Shown in pieces: positions 30,985 through 37,969 of a stretch of DNA of 42,561 nucleotides. Where the stretch lies: the IMG/VR virus record IMGVR_UViG_3300032157_000373, positions 1-42,561 of that record; one strand, 5' to 3'. The position numbers and the translations under genes were made by a program. The notes below the pieces were generated by a model that saw only the letters and a list, made by a program, of their open reading frames with translations, was not told the DNA's origin and searched no databases. Every line of letters starts with the position of its first letter. Position 1 is the stretch's first letter. Origin of the DNA: a virus.

Positions 30985-32151
30985 CTAGGCAGCGTCAGAG
31001 TTCTGCATGTAGGGCAGGATGCCCCGGTAGAATTTCTTCCCGTCGATGTCCTCCATGGTTGAAACGAACTTCGCTGCAATCCGCCGGAACGTCTCAACCG
31101 GCAACGGCGCGTCGTTCGACTGCCTGCAAATCTCTCCATAGTGGCGGTAGAAATCTTCCTCTGGCAGCACGCCAGACTCGATGTGGCGTGTGTGCTCGCG
31201 GAAAAAGTATTCGCAGAGCTGGCGGCGCGCGGTCAGCATGTCGATCGACACGACGGGCGCCTTCTTGATCGCGGCAGGCGACTGAATGAGAGCCGGCTTT
31301 TGCACTGACCGGCGTGCTTCAATCTCGCGCTCGCTCTCGCCCGTTTCCTCGCGCTTCAACGTCCATCCGAAGAGGATGATTGCCAACTTCCAGCACGAGG
31401 CTCCCATGACCTCGAGCACGACTGGCGTGGCCATGGCGAGCAGCACGCGCACAGAGCGCTGAGCCATACCCGTCACTTCTGACACACCGTCCACAAACGG
31501 ATCGGCGCTCGCGGTCGTTACCGGCGGGGCCGCTTCGATCTTGCTCGAGAGAGCGTCTATCTGCGTGGTGAGCTTGTCCGCCTTCAAGGCCGAGTCGCGC
31601 TCGCCTTCAAGCGTGCGTAGGTTCATGCAGAAGTCGCGTGAGGCTCTTGCGGTGGCGTCGGTGCATTCACCGGAGCTCGTCCACCGCTTGTTGTTCTTCT
31701 CGGCTTCAATCAGCCTTTCAACCGTGTCCGCTGGGCGATGCTGCGGAATGCCGGCGAGCTGCGCCTTGAGGTTTTTTAGCTGATCGCGCGTGTTATCGAG
31801 CGCTTCGGATTTGTGGGCAATCTCGGCAACTTTTTCCTCGCGCAGCTTGGCGATATTCGAAGTGCCCATCATGAAGTTGTAGAAGAAGAAAATCACCCAG
31901 AGCAGCACGATCAAGAACCGCTGTCCGAAGCGGGAGAGTGCATGCGATGTGATGACGACGATCGAGAACAGCATGGGGATGACGGCGAGCAGCCAGGGAA
32001 CTGCGGCGCCGCCGGCAGCGAGCGCGGCTCGCTCCCAGGTGTCATGCTCATGAGCCCATCTGACGGCGCCGTTGCCGAGCAGATAGGAGTTCGCGAGAAG
32101 AGCAACCGAACCAATAATTGCAAGCAGTCCCCCAACCCAATAGCGAAACAT
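30985..32151 (-). CDS. Multi-pass membrane protein with coiled coil in the replication operon
   Basis: A 388-residue protein. Three membrane segments near the N-terminus (about 4-25, 47-68, 78-98: VGGLLAIIGSVALLANSYLL; WLLAVIPMLFSIVVITSHAL; RFLIVLLWVIFFFYNFMMG), a long coiled coil (about 100-210), a fourth hydrophobic part near 233-262 (VRVLLAMATPVVLEVMGASC), and a soluble helical end from about 305 (LTARRQLCEYFFREHTRHIE). GGGG lies six bases or so before the ATG at 32151; a GTG four codons earlier is possible. No function is recognised. Its place between resolvase and replication genes could mean membrane attachment of replication, or superinfection exclusion. Confidence 0.65.
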   Translation of the reverse strand: MFRYWVGGLLAIIGSVALLANSYLLGNGAVRWAHEHDTWERAALAAGGAAVPWLLAVIPMLFSIVVITSHALSRFGQRFLIVLLWVIFFFYNFMMGTSNIAKLREEKVAEIAHKSEALDNTRDQLKNLKAQLAGIPQHRPADTVERLIEAEKNNKRWTSSGECTDATARASRDFCMNLRTLEGERDSALKADKLTTQIDALSSKIEAAPPVTTASADPFVDGVSEVTGMAQRSVRVLLAMATPVVLEVMGASCWKLAIILFGWTLKREETGESEREIEARRSVQKPALIQSPAAIKKAPVVSIDMLTARRQLCEYFFREHTRHIESGVLPEEDFYRHYGEICRQSNDAPLPVETFRRIAAKFVSTMEDIDGKKFYRGILPYMQNSDAA

Positions 32152-32172
32152 TTGTGCCCCCACAGGCTATGT

Positions 32173-32778
32173 TTACTTGCTGACTTCGTTAGCGGTTTTT
32201 GCTGCGGTCTTTGCTGACCGCTTGAAGGAGTCGATGCCGTAGGCGTAGCTCAACGCGAATTGAAACTTGCGTGTGCCAACGAGGATGATCAGTTTGTTTT
32301 TCTCTCGTCCCCAATGGCAACGCTTAATCCCGTGCTCCGTCATGATCGGCTCGAGGATCTTGTCTGCCTCCTTGGGCTCGACCGGCTTCTGTGGCGCTTT
32401 CACTTCTGGCCCCGCTACGTTGATGTGATCTCCCCCGGCGATAGTGACGATGGCGTTGCGCCCCTTGCGGTCCAGCCACTCAGCCGTGACGGAATCGATG
32501 CGGCTGTCATCGACGATGACGCGCATGTGAACCAGGGCATCGAGGATGGCTTTGAGGTAGTTGTCGGCGTCACGCGGGCGGCGGTCTGGGCGCTCGAGAC
32601 TGACCGCCACCCGGTAGGGCGGGCCGAGCGTCTTGTTCTTCGCGCTGGCGATGATCCAGTAGGCCGCGTCACGCCATCGCTTGTATTGCTTCGACGGGAA
32701 GCGGCGCCCACGGACCGTTTGTGAGAAGAGATTATTGACGGTCGGTGGAAACGGCAGCGTGATTGTGACGATACGCAT
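32173..32778 (-). CDS. rusA: RusA-family Holliday junction resolvase
   Basis: A 201-residue protein. Residues 1-110 fit RusA: TLPFPPTVNNLFSQTVRGRR, RPDRRPRDADNYLKAILDAL, then VIVDDSRIDSVTAEW with the acidic residues (DxDN, DxL, DD) that bind the metal. RusA cuts Holliday junctions and would resolve recombination and packaging intermediates. Residues 120-201 are an extra tail (KAPQKPVEPKEADKILEPIM ... RKFQFALSYAYG) not usual in RusA. The ATG at 32778 is chosen because the RusA fold starts there; a longer frame begins 14 codons upstream within the promoter. It is the first gene of the leftward operon. Confidence 0.87.
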   Translation of the reverse strand: MRIVTITLPFPPTVNNLFSQTVRGRRFPSKQYKRWRDAAYWIIASAKNKTLGPPYRVAVSLERPDRRPRDADNYLKAILDALVHMRVIVDDSRIDSVTAEWLDRKGRNAIVTIAGGDHINVAGPEVKAPQKPVEPKEADKILEPIMTEHGIKRCHWGREKNKLIILVGTRKFQFALSYAYGIDSFKRSAKTAAKTANEVSK

Positions 32779-32801
32779 TAGCTCAAGCCCCCGCGCGGCG
32801 A

Positions 32802-32839
32802 GTAACTTGACCTTATGCAAATTCCCTGTTAACCGTCAA
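32802..32839 (-). promoter_or_regulatory. Leftward early promoter with operator
   Basis: Reading leftwards: -35 TTGACG (32839-32834), 16-base spacer, -10 CATAAG (32817-32812). On the + strand the stretch GTAACTTGACCTTAT (32802-32816) agrees with the shared operator at all but three fixed positions and covers the -10. It would drive RusA and the replication genes, and be closed by the repressor encoded next door. Confidence 0.6.
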
Positions 32840-32879
32840 GCTTGGTAACCACAATCGAATTGCCTTACTTTATCTTGAA

Positions 32880-32904
32880 GCCGGGTAAGATTAAATTACC
32901 CGGC
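32880..32904 (+). promoter_or_regulatory. Operator palindrome abutting the repressor start codon
   Basis: GCCGGGTAA (32880-32888), spacer GATTAAA, TTACCCGGC (32896-32904): a perfect inverted repeat with 9-base arms. The inner 15 bases GTAAGATTAAATTAC match the operator family seen at three other promoters. The right arm ends on the base before the repressor ATG, so bound repressor would block its own initiation, and no ribosome site is left between them. Confidence 0.75.
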
Positions 32905-33204
32905 ATGGAAAGGCTTGAAGACGCGGTGAAAAAGGCATTCAGCAAGCGGCTGCGCGAGGCGCGATCAGCGGCTGGCTATGAGCACGCAAACCAGTTCGCT
33001 CGTGTGCTTGGTGTCGAGGTCCCAAGGTATCGCACCTGGGAGCGGGGAGAACATCTCCCTGATATTTCTACCTTTACGCGGATATGTCAGCTTCTCAACA
33101 GGGAGCCGAACGACATGCTTCCGCATGCACTGAAGAAAAAGCGCCCTCCTACGTCAGAGAGCGGTGGGGGCCGGGACAGCGAGCCCCGCCGGATCGCTTC
33201 ATAA
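32905..33204 (+). CDS. XRE-family repressor (CI/Cro-like)
   Basis: A 99-residue DNA-binding protein. The helix-turn-helix reads FSKRLREARSAAGYEHANQF, ARVLGVEVPRYRTWERGEHL, then DISTFTRICQLLNREPNDML: a typical XRE fold at about 12-72. No self-cleaving peptidase domain is present, so SOS induction by autocleavage is not expected. The ATG at 32905 is selected because the fold begins there and the operator palindrome ends just before it; a longer TTG-started frame would code through the operator. With operators next to it and at two distant promoters, it is the likely master lysogeny repressor. Confidence 0.78.
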   Translation: MERLEDAVKKAFSKRLREARSAAGYEHANQFARVLGVEVPRYRTWERGEHLPDISTFTRICQLLNREPNDMLPHALKKKRPPTSESGGGRDSEPRRIAS

Positions 33205-33251
33205 TCAGGCTGCGCATCCTTCGGGGGCACAACGATTAGGCGATACTGGCG

Positions 33252-33674
33252 CTATTTTTTACAGGGTTGTTCCGAGAGACTTTCATCTGAGCACCAGCCG
33301 TTGCGCTTGCCGCCGTTATAAGGCCGGGCAAGACACTCCTCGAGCAGCGGCTCACGGACGTTCCGTCCGTCCACGATAAGGTCGCCCAACTCCCTCCCGT
33401 ATCGATCTTTTGTGCCGGACGCGACGGTCGCGAGCGTCGAGCAGCCATCTACGATCTGTTGCAGGCGCCGCTTGGCAATTTCCGCTAGGCGGCGCTCTGC
33501 ATCGCATTTCGCGCGTGGTGAGTGCTCGGGCGTGTCGAAGCCGCGCAACCGCCACTCGGCACCATCGACGCGGACAGTGTCTCCATCGACGATCTCGAGC
33601 GGCACCCCGCAAGCGGCGTCCGCATTCTGCATGCTGATGAAGACCAAAGACACGATCAGAAGTATGCGCACCAT
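33252..33674 (-). CDS. Secreted staphylococcal-nuclease-like protein
   Basis: A 140-residue protein with an N-terminal signal peptide (MVRILLIVSLVFISMQNADA, cleavage after ADA) and a thermonuclease/SNase fold: EIVDGDTVRVDGAEWRLRGF (D30, D32), DTPE at 47-50, and KDRYGRELGDL at 89-99, covering the usual acidic and Arg positions. Several Cys (22, 57, 78, 114, 128, 138) may form disulfides. Such proteins cut DNA or RNA with calcium. It points leftwards opposite the early operon, next to the repressor, the usual place for a lysogenic conversion gene. A frame starting 31 codons earlier (TTG) would bury the signal peptide and is rejected. Confidence 0.8.
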   Translation of the reverse strand: MVRILLIVSLVFISMQNADAACGVPLEIVDGDTVRVDGAEWRLRGFDTPEHSPRAKCDAERRLAEIAKRRLQQIVDGCSTLATVASGTKDRYGRELGDLIVDGRNVREPLLEECLARPYNGGKRNGWCSDESLSEQPCKK

Positions 33675-33736
33675 CTCTCGATAGTAGCCCGCAAGCGGTT
33701 GATTCGGAACAGAAAGTGTACGTCTTGGAATTGCAC

Positions 33737-33792
33737 GTAAGTTGAAGTTGCGTTTTTCATTTGACAATTGCAGAGAGGTAAGTCTAACTTAC
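33737..33792 (+). promoter_or_regulatory. Rightward early promoter with two operators
   Basis: Perfect -35 TTGACA at 33761-33766; the -10 would be CTAACT or TAACTT at 33784-33790 (weak). Operator GTAAGTTGAAGTTGC is at 33737-33751 and GTAAGTCTAACTTAC, nearly a perfect palindrome, at 33778-33792, covering the -10. Centres are 41 bases apart, about four turns. It drives the rightward operon from 33949, and the first operator also lies upstream of the leftward SNase gene. Confidence 0.65.
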
Positions 33793-33839
33793 GCATATCG
33801 CCGGGTCACATCCCCACGCACTATCCCCGGCCTGGCGAT

Positions 33840-33919
33840 GCCCGCCAACAGGTTGAGCGTTGCGGGCGAAGAGCCGGTGGATGGGTGACCGAACCTCCCT
33901 CCTACCACCATCCACCGGC
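33840..33919 (+). ncRNA. Structured 5' leader with two hairpins before the rightward operon
   Basis: Hairpin 1: GCCCGCCAAC (33840-33849) with GTTGCGGGC (33859-33867), one bulged C. Hairpin 2: GCCGGTGGATGG (33873-33884) with CCATCCACCGGC (33908-33919), a perfect 12-bp stem with a 23-base C/A-rich loop. They sit between the early promoter and the first gene. No T-run follows. They could be an antitermination or attenuation element, or a translation control. Confidence 0.5.
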
Positions 33920-33948
33920 GCACTTTCGCGAACAGGAGTGCTTGCGTC

Positions 33949-34458
33949 GTGACAGAGAACCTTCAACGCCTGACTGAGCACGGCGAGCTTGCTGTGAGGC
34001 CGCTGCTGCCAGAGCCCGCCCCGCCCAAGCTCGAGATCACCCGCGCCGCGGATGACCCCACGGATGAGCTGCGCGACGCCATCGCAAGCGTGCGCGACTT
34101 GCCGGATGAGAGCCTGGAGGATGCCGCGCTTCGCTGCGGCGCTCCGCTCTCGACGATCCGCGACACTCACGCGGCGATCGACCGCGAGGACGCGCCGACG
34201 CCCAGGGATGAGCCGCCGAGGCTTGGTGGCTCGCCCAACATCCTCGAGCGGCACAAGTCGATCATCGACACGTTCCTTGATGCCGCCGCAGCATCGGCCA
34301 GCAACGCGGGCATTGCCATCGCGCAAATGAACCCGACCGACGCCGCGCTCGCGAAGGAGAGACTTTCCTACCTGCGCGGTACGTGCGCCTTCGTCGTCCA
34401 GATGATCGGCGTTGCCCTTGCTGGCAATCAGGATGGCGCCAATGGCCTTAGTGACTGA
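33949..34458 (+). CDS. Unknown first gene of the rightward early operon (169 aa)
   Basis: A 169-residue protein, GTG start with AGGAG eleven or so bases upstream. It has an acidic/proline-rich N-terminal third, a short helical part like a degenerate HTH (LPDESLEDAALRCGAPLSTI), and a helical C-terminal half (NILERHKSIIDTFLDAAAAS, AALAKERLSYLRGTCAFVVQ). No family is recognised. First position after the repressed promoter suggests an early regulator or host-takeover protein, by position only. Confidence 0.6.
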   Translation: MTENLQRLTEHGELAVRPLLPEPAPPKLEITRAADDPTDELRDAIASVRDLPDESLEDAALRCGAPLSTIRDTHAAIDREDAPTPRDEPPRLGGSPNILERHKSIIDTFLDAAAASASNAGIAIAQMNPTDAALAKERLSYLRGTCAFVVQMIGVALAGNQDGANGLSD

Positions 34459-34669
34459 CGAGATCGACGGCCGCTTCCGAGGCGAGCCGGGAGAGCCAAG
34501 CCCTGACGCCGAAGGCGGATGGGATGCCGAGGCAGTGCGCGGCTACGAGGAGCACATTCTTGGAACCGCGCTGGATCACTTCAAGGAGCTGTATGGCTTC
34601 GACGATCTCGTGATGCGGTTGCGGATCGAGGGCGAGCGCCTGGGCTTCGGGGTGAGCGCTAACGATTAG
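34442..34669 (+). CDS. Small unknown early protein (75 aa)
   Basis: The acidic protein begins MALVTDEIDGRFRGEPGEPS with a helix VRGYEEHILGTALDHFKELY and ends LRIEGERLGFGVSAND. AGGATGG lies five bases before the ATG at 34442; other in-frame starts (ATG 34433, TTG 34412) exist. It overlaps the upstream gene by 17 bases. No family is recognised. Confidence 0.5.
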   Translation: MALVTDEIDGRFRGEPGEPSPDAEGGWDAEAVRGYEEHILGTALDHFKELYGFDDLVMRLRIEGERLGFGVSAND

Positions 34670-34695
34670 CAACTGAACCACATGGGAGCATGAGC

Positions 34696-35190
34696 ATGAA
34701 GATCAAGAATTGGGATCCGTCGAAGGGCGACGCGCAACAGGGCGACGTGATCCTGTTTCGCGTTCCCGAGCGCATGAAGCTGGATACCAGCCGCGAGATT
34801 GAAGCGCGCGACAACCGCCTGATCCTGGCGGAAGGTGAGATCACCGGACATCACCACGCGATCTGGGATCGCAACCCGCCAACAATGCTCCGCGAGGACG
34901 GTTCAGGAGCCGGCATCTCGACCACCGACACCGAGCGGATGCTGAAAGCCGCAACGGCAAAGCGCTCCGGTACGGCCAAGCTCTACGAGGATCGCACTAC
35001 CATCACCGCACTCGTTAGCGCGGGTGAGCTGGCGCATGACCGTCTCGCCATCGGCTTCCTAGTCGTCGAGCACGCACCTGTGGTGCTGCGTCATGACGAG
35101 CACGATGCAATCCGCATTCCTCCCGGTCGCTACTACGTCGGCCGACAGGCTGAGTACGACGGCGCCGAAGAGCGCCGCGTGCAGGATTGA
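34696..35190 (+). CDS. Unknown protein with GHHH motif, partner of the repeat protein
   Basis: A 164-residue beta-rich protein: GDAQQGDVILFRVPERM, then RLILAEGEITGHHHAIWDRN (a GHHH metal-site-like motif), VSAGELAHDRLAIGFLVVEH, and HDEHDAIRIPPGRYYVGRQA. It ends in a Tyr/Glu tail (EYDGAEERRVQD). From memory, proteins with EGExTGHHH and a closing RIPPGxY motif stand next to DUF6745 proteins in other bacteria and phages; this needs a database check. GGGAG is seven bases before the ATG at 34696. The next gene starts 11 bases after its stop. Function unknown; the paired His suggest metal binding. Confidence 0.6.
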   Translation: MKIKNWDPSKGDAQQGDVILFRVPERMKLDTSREIEARDNRLILAEGEITGHHHAIWDRNPPTMLREDGSGAGISTTDTERMLKAATAKRSGTAKLYEDRTTITALVSAGELAHDRLAIGFLVVEHAPVVLRHDEHDAIRIPPGRYYVGRQAEYDGAEERRVQD

Positions 35191-35201
35191 GGGAGGCGGC
35201 G

Positions 35202-36413
35202 ATGGCACGCATCGAGAAGCTGACCCGTGAACAGGAGCGCGAGCTTGTGGCCTTCCGCGAGGAGGAGCGAGCTCGCGCACTCTCCACCGCGCCCGTCGAT
35301 CCTAAGGAAGTGAGATCGAGCGTTGCGGCGCTCTACACCGCGAGCGGCATGAAGCCGCCGATGGCGACGCTTGTGTTCACGAGCCCGCTTCTCTGCCTCT
35401 TGGCGCGAGGCGTTTTACGCCGAGCGCCGAAGCTCGGGGACCAGCTCGGGGCACAGCTCGGGGACCAGCTCGGGGCACAGCTCGGGGCACAGCTCGGGGC
35501 ACAGCTCGGGGCCCAGCTCGGGGACCAGCTCGGGGACCAGCTCGGGGACCAGCTCGGGGCACAGCTCGGGGACCAGCTCGGGGCACAGCTCGGGGCACAG
35601 CTCGGGGCACAGCTCAGGGCCCAGCTCGGGGCACAGCTCGGGGCACAGCTCAGGGCCCAGCTCTGGGACCAGCTCTGGGCCCAGCTCGGGGACCAGCTCT
35701 GGGCCCAGCTCGGGGACCAGCTCGGGGCCCAGCTCGGGGCCCAGCTCGCCAAAGGCGAGTTGTTTGATGCCCTATGGTTTTTAGGCGCATGGGACGCCTT
35801 CTGGCTCGCTTTCTATCAGTTCGGAAGGAAGATCGGAGTCGCTCTCAGGAGCGAGAGCGCCGCGCGTCTCGACGCCTATCAGCAGTACGCGCATTCCTGC
35901 GGCGTCTCGTACCTCTACCCGTCGATTGCGTTCGTCAGTGACAGGCCAGAACGCATCTCATTCGACACGTCACGTCGCTTGCACAACGCAACGGGGCCAG
36001 CGCTCCTCTACCGGGACGGCTTCGCTCTCTATGCCTGGAAGGGCTTCCGTCTCGACGGAAAGTGGATCGTCAACCGCGACAAGACCCAAGCATCCGAGAT
36101 CATAAAAGAGCGCAATGCCGAGCTGCGGCGCGTGCTCATGGAAATCTACGCGGACGTGCACGGCCCCGGCCGCGCGATCATCGATATGGGCGCCAAGACG
36201 ATCTCCGAGGATGTCGAGCACGGCCGTCCGCGGCGCCTGATCGACATCCAGGGCGCGCGCTTCGTGCATGTCGTCAACGGCTCGCTCGAGCCTGACGGGG
36301 CGCGGCGGGAATTCCTGCTTGGGGCGCATCCATCTGCGAAGACACCGCACGAGGCTGTGGCGATGAGCTACGGCCGCCCGGCTGGCAAGTACCGGGAGGC
36401 GGTGCGAACGTGA
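35202..36413 (+). CDS. DUF6745-like protein with 26 tetrapeptide repeats
   Basis: A 403-residue protein. Residues 1-77 form an N-terminal part ([40 protein letters not shown]). Residues 78-181 are exactly 26 units of Leu-(Gly/Arg/Trp)-(Asp/Ala)-Gln. Residues 182-403 are a conserved domain: [60 protein letters not shown], then [16 protein letters not shown] and [15 protein letters not shown]. The latter order fits DUF6745 as I recall it. The ATG at 35202 follows GGGAGGCGGCG; a TTG five codons earlier is rejected. Function unknown; the repeat would form a long amphipathic helix or filament-like spacer. Confidence 0.7.
   Translation: MARIEKLTREQERELVAFREEERARALSTAPVDPKEVRSSVAALYTASGMKPPMATLVFTSPLLCLLARGVLRRAPKLGDQLGAQLGDQLGAQLGAQLGAQLGAQLGDQLGDQLGDQLGAQLGDQLGAQLGAQLGAQLRAQLGAQLGAQLRAQLWDQLWAQLGDQLWAQLGDQLGAQLGAQLAKGELFDALWFLGAWDAFWLAFYQFGRKIGVALRSESAARLDAYQQYAHSCGVSYLYPSIAFVSDRPERISFDTSRRLHNATGPALLYRDGFALYAWKGFRLDGKWIVNRDKTQASEIIKERNAELRRVLMEIYADVHGPGRAIIDMGAKTISEDVEHGRPRRLIDIQGARFVHVVNGSLEPDGARREFLLGAHPSAKTPHEAVAMSYGRPAGKYREAVRT
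35433..35744 (+). repeat. 26 tandem copies of a 12-bp repeat
   Basis: A contiguous array of 12-base units of the type CTCGGGGACCAG / CTCGGGGCACAG / CTCGGGGCCCAG, with variants CTCAGGGCCCAG and CTCTGGGACCAG; 312 bases, all in frame with the host gene. Every other frame is also open over the array, producing Ser/Gly or Ala/Pro ORFs that are artefacts. Copy number is likely to vary by slippage without breaking the frame. Confidence 0.92.
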
Positions 36414-37066
36414 ACGAGTACCGCAGCGATCTTCCCAACCGTCCCGACCGCATGAAGGATTTGCCGCTCGATGAGCGCGGCTTTCCGGTGCCGTGGTTCG
36501 TCGCCTGGATCGACAATAAACCCGACTTCCGCATCATCCGCGAGCGCGGTGTGGCGATGGCTCACAACCATCAAACGTGCTGGCTCTGCGGGCACACGCT
36601 CGGGCGCTATCTCGCGTTCGTCATCGGGCCCATGTGCGGCATCAACCGCACATCCGCCGAGCCGCCGTCGCATCTCGAGTGCGCCGACTATGCCGCTCGC
36701 GCGTGCCCATTCCTGACACGGCCGATGGCCGTGCGCGACGAGCGCGGCCTTGAGGGCATGAAAGAGCCCGCCGGCGTCATGATCAAGCGCAACCCAGGCG
36801 TGGCGATGGTGTGGATTACGCGCGGCTACAAGCCGTTCCGCGCGCCGCCAAACGGTGTGCTCTTCCGCATCGGAGATCCGACTGAGATTCGTTTCTACAC
36901 GAAGGGCCGACGCTCGTCGCGGGCTGAGATTGAGGAGTCGGTAAACACGGGTCTGCCGTTTCTCGAGAAGGCAGCAGAGCAGGACGGGCCAACCGGCCGC
37001 CGCGAGCTGGAGAAGGCAAAGATGGCGTTCGCGCGCTGCGTAGATAAGTGGGCTGGTCATGTCTGA
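36410..37066 (+). CDS. Unknown protein with Cys motifs (218 aa)
   Basis: A 218-residue protein: LPLDERGFPVPWFVAWIDNK, then HNHQTCWLCGHTLGRYLAFV with IGPMCGINRTSAEPP and ADYAARACPFLTRP, giving CxxC plus further Cys that could bind zinc. The C-terminal half has VMIKRNPGVAMVWITRGYKP, then a small domain with RIGDPTEIRFYTKGR. I recall such proteins in phages and actinobacteria without known function. Its GTG start overlaps the upstream TGA (GTGA). Confidence 0.6.
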   Translation: MNEYRSDLPNRPDRMKDLPLDERGFPVPWFVAWIDNKPDFRIIRERGVAMAHNHQTCWLCGHTLGRYLAFVIGPMCGINRTSAEPPSHLECADYAARACPFLTRPMAVRDERGLEGMKEPAGVMIKRNPGVAMVWITRGYKPFRAPPNGVLFRIGDPTEIRFYTKGRRSSRAEIEESVNTGLPFLEKAAEQDGPTGRRELEKAKMAFARCVDKWAGHV

Positions 37067-37730
37067 GATCTTCGAGAAGCTGCGCGCGCCGTTCCCGCCC
37101 GATGCAGTGTCATGGCGCGTCGGCTCTGTCGGGGAGCGCGACGGCAAGAAGTTCGGGAAGGCGCTTGCCTACATCGACGCGCGCGACGTGATGCGTCGGC
37201 TCGATGACGTGTTGGGTCCGGCCAACTGGCAGAACGACTATCTACCGATGTCGAACGGCACGACATGCTGCCGCATCGATCTCAAGATCGATGGCGAATG
37301 GGTCGGGAAAGCCAACGGCGCGGGGGCCACGGATTACGAAGCGGAGAAGGGCGCCTACTCGGACGCCTTCAAGCGCGCGGCCGTGCTCTGGGGCATCGGG
37401 CAGTACCTCTACGATCTCGACGCGCCGTGGGTGGAGGTTGAGCAAAGAGGCAAGAGCGCCTTCATCAAGAAGGACGAGCTGCCAAAGCTGCGGGGCCTGC
37501 TTGAGCGCAACGGAGCACCGCCGAAGAGCGCCTATGCCGCGCGCAAGGAAGGCGAGTACCCGCGGCTTGAGGCGGGGATACACGAGTGCCGCACTCTCGA
37601 TGATCTCGCGAGGTTCTGGAAGAAGGAAGCGAAGGTAATCGGTGCGCTTCCAGATAGCTGGCAGCGTCAGCTTGTTGAGGAGAAGAACCGCATCAAGGGC
37701 GAGCTCCAGGAAGCAGAGGGGGCGCTCTGA
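37059..37730 (+). CDS. Rad52/Rad22-like single-strand annealing protein
   Basis: A 223-residue recombinase. Residues 1-135 fit Rad52/Rad22-type annealing proteins: SWRVGSVGERDGKKFGKALA, YIDARDVMRRLDDVLGPANW, then EKGAYSDAFKRAAVLWGIGQ and YLYDLDAPWVEVE. The DAFKRAAVLWGIGxYLY segment is diagnostic. The C-terminal 80 residues are a charged helical tail. It would anneal complementary strands during replication and repair, working with the nearby nuclease. It overlaps the upstream gene by eight bases and the next by one (TGATG). Confidence 0.87.
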   Translation: MSEIFEKLRAPFPPDAVSWRVGSVGERDGKKFGKALAYIDARDVMRRLDDVLGPANWQNDYLPMSNGTTCCRIDLKIDGEWVGKANGAGATDYEAEKGAYSDAFKRAAVLWGIGQYLYDLDAPWVEVEQRGKSAFIKKDELPKLRGLLERNGAPPKSAYAARKEGEYPRLEAGIHECRTLDDLARFWKKEAKVIGALPDSWQRQLVEEKNRIKGELQEAEGAL

Positions 37731-37969
37731 TGCTCACCAGGACCCAGCGGCGCCTCTACCTCTTCATAGTCGACTACCTCGCGCGAACGGGTGGCGTTAG
37801 TCCGTCTCACGCGGAGATGCGCCGGTATATGGGAATCGTGAGCTGCGGCTCTGTCGATGAAAGGCTCTCGATACTCGAAGAGCGCGGCTACGTCCGAAGG
37901 TTCAGGCGCAGAACTCGAAGCCTTACAAGTCTTGCGCCAACCCGTCGTTGTCTGCTTCCGCTTCGATGA
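37730..37969 (+). CDS. LexA-like winged-helix protein, apparently frameshifted
   Basis: A 79-residue frame. Residues 1-58 fit the LexA DNA-binding domain: MLTRTQRRLYLFIVDYLART, GGVSPSHAEMRRYMGIVSCG, then SVDERLSILEERGYVRRFRR. After that the frame reads an Arg/Ser/Leu-rich tail unlike the family. The +1 frame from about 37908 gives AELEALQVLRQPVVVCFRFD, which fits the expected wing/tail and ends overlapping the next ATG. So one base appears to be extra, or ribosomes shift. It may regulate the rightward operon or be a LexA-like repressor without peptidase. Confidence 0.7.
   Translation: MLTRTQRRLYLFIVDYLARTGGVSPSHAEMRRYMGIVSCGSVDERLSILEERGYVRRFRRRTRSLTSLAPTRRCLLPLR

Noticed and set aside
35433-35744. 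CRISPR array
   Set aside because: The units are directly adjacent 12-mers without spacers and code for protein.
35371-35784. 137-residue Ser/Gly-repeat frame on + and matching Pro/Ala-Arg and Trp-rich frames on - over the 12-bp array
   Set aside because: A 12-base repeat without stop codons leaves all frames open; only the Leu-x-x-Gln frame continues into conserved sequence on both sides.
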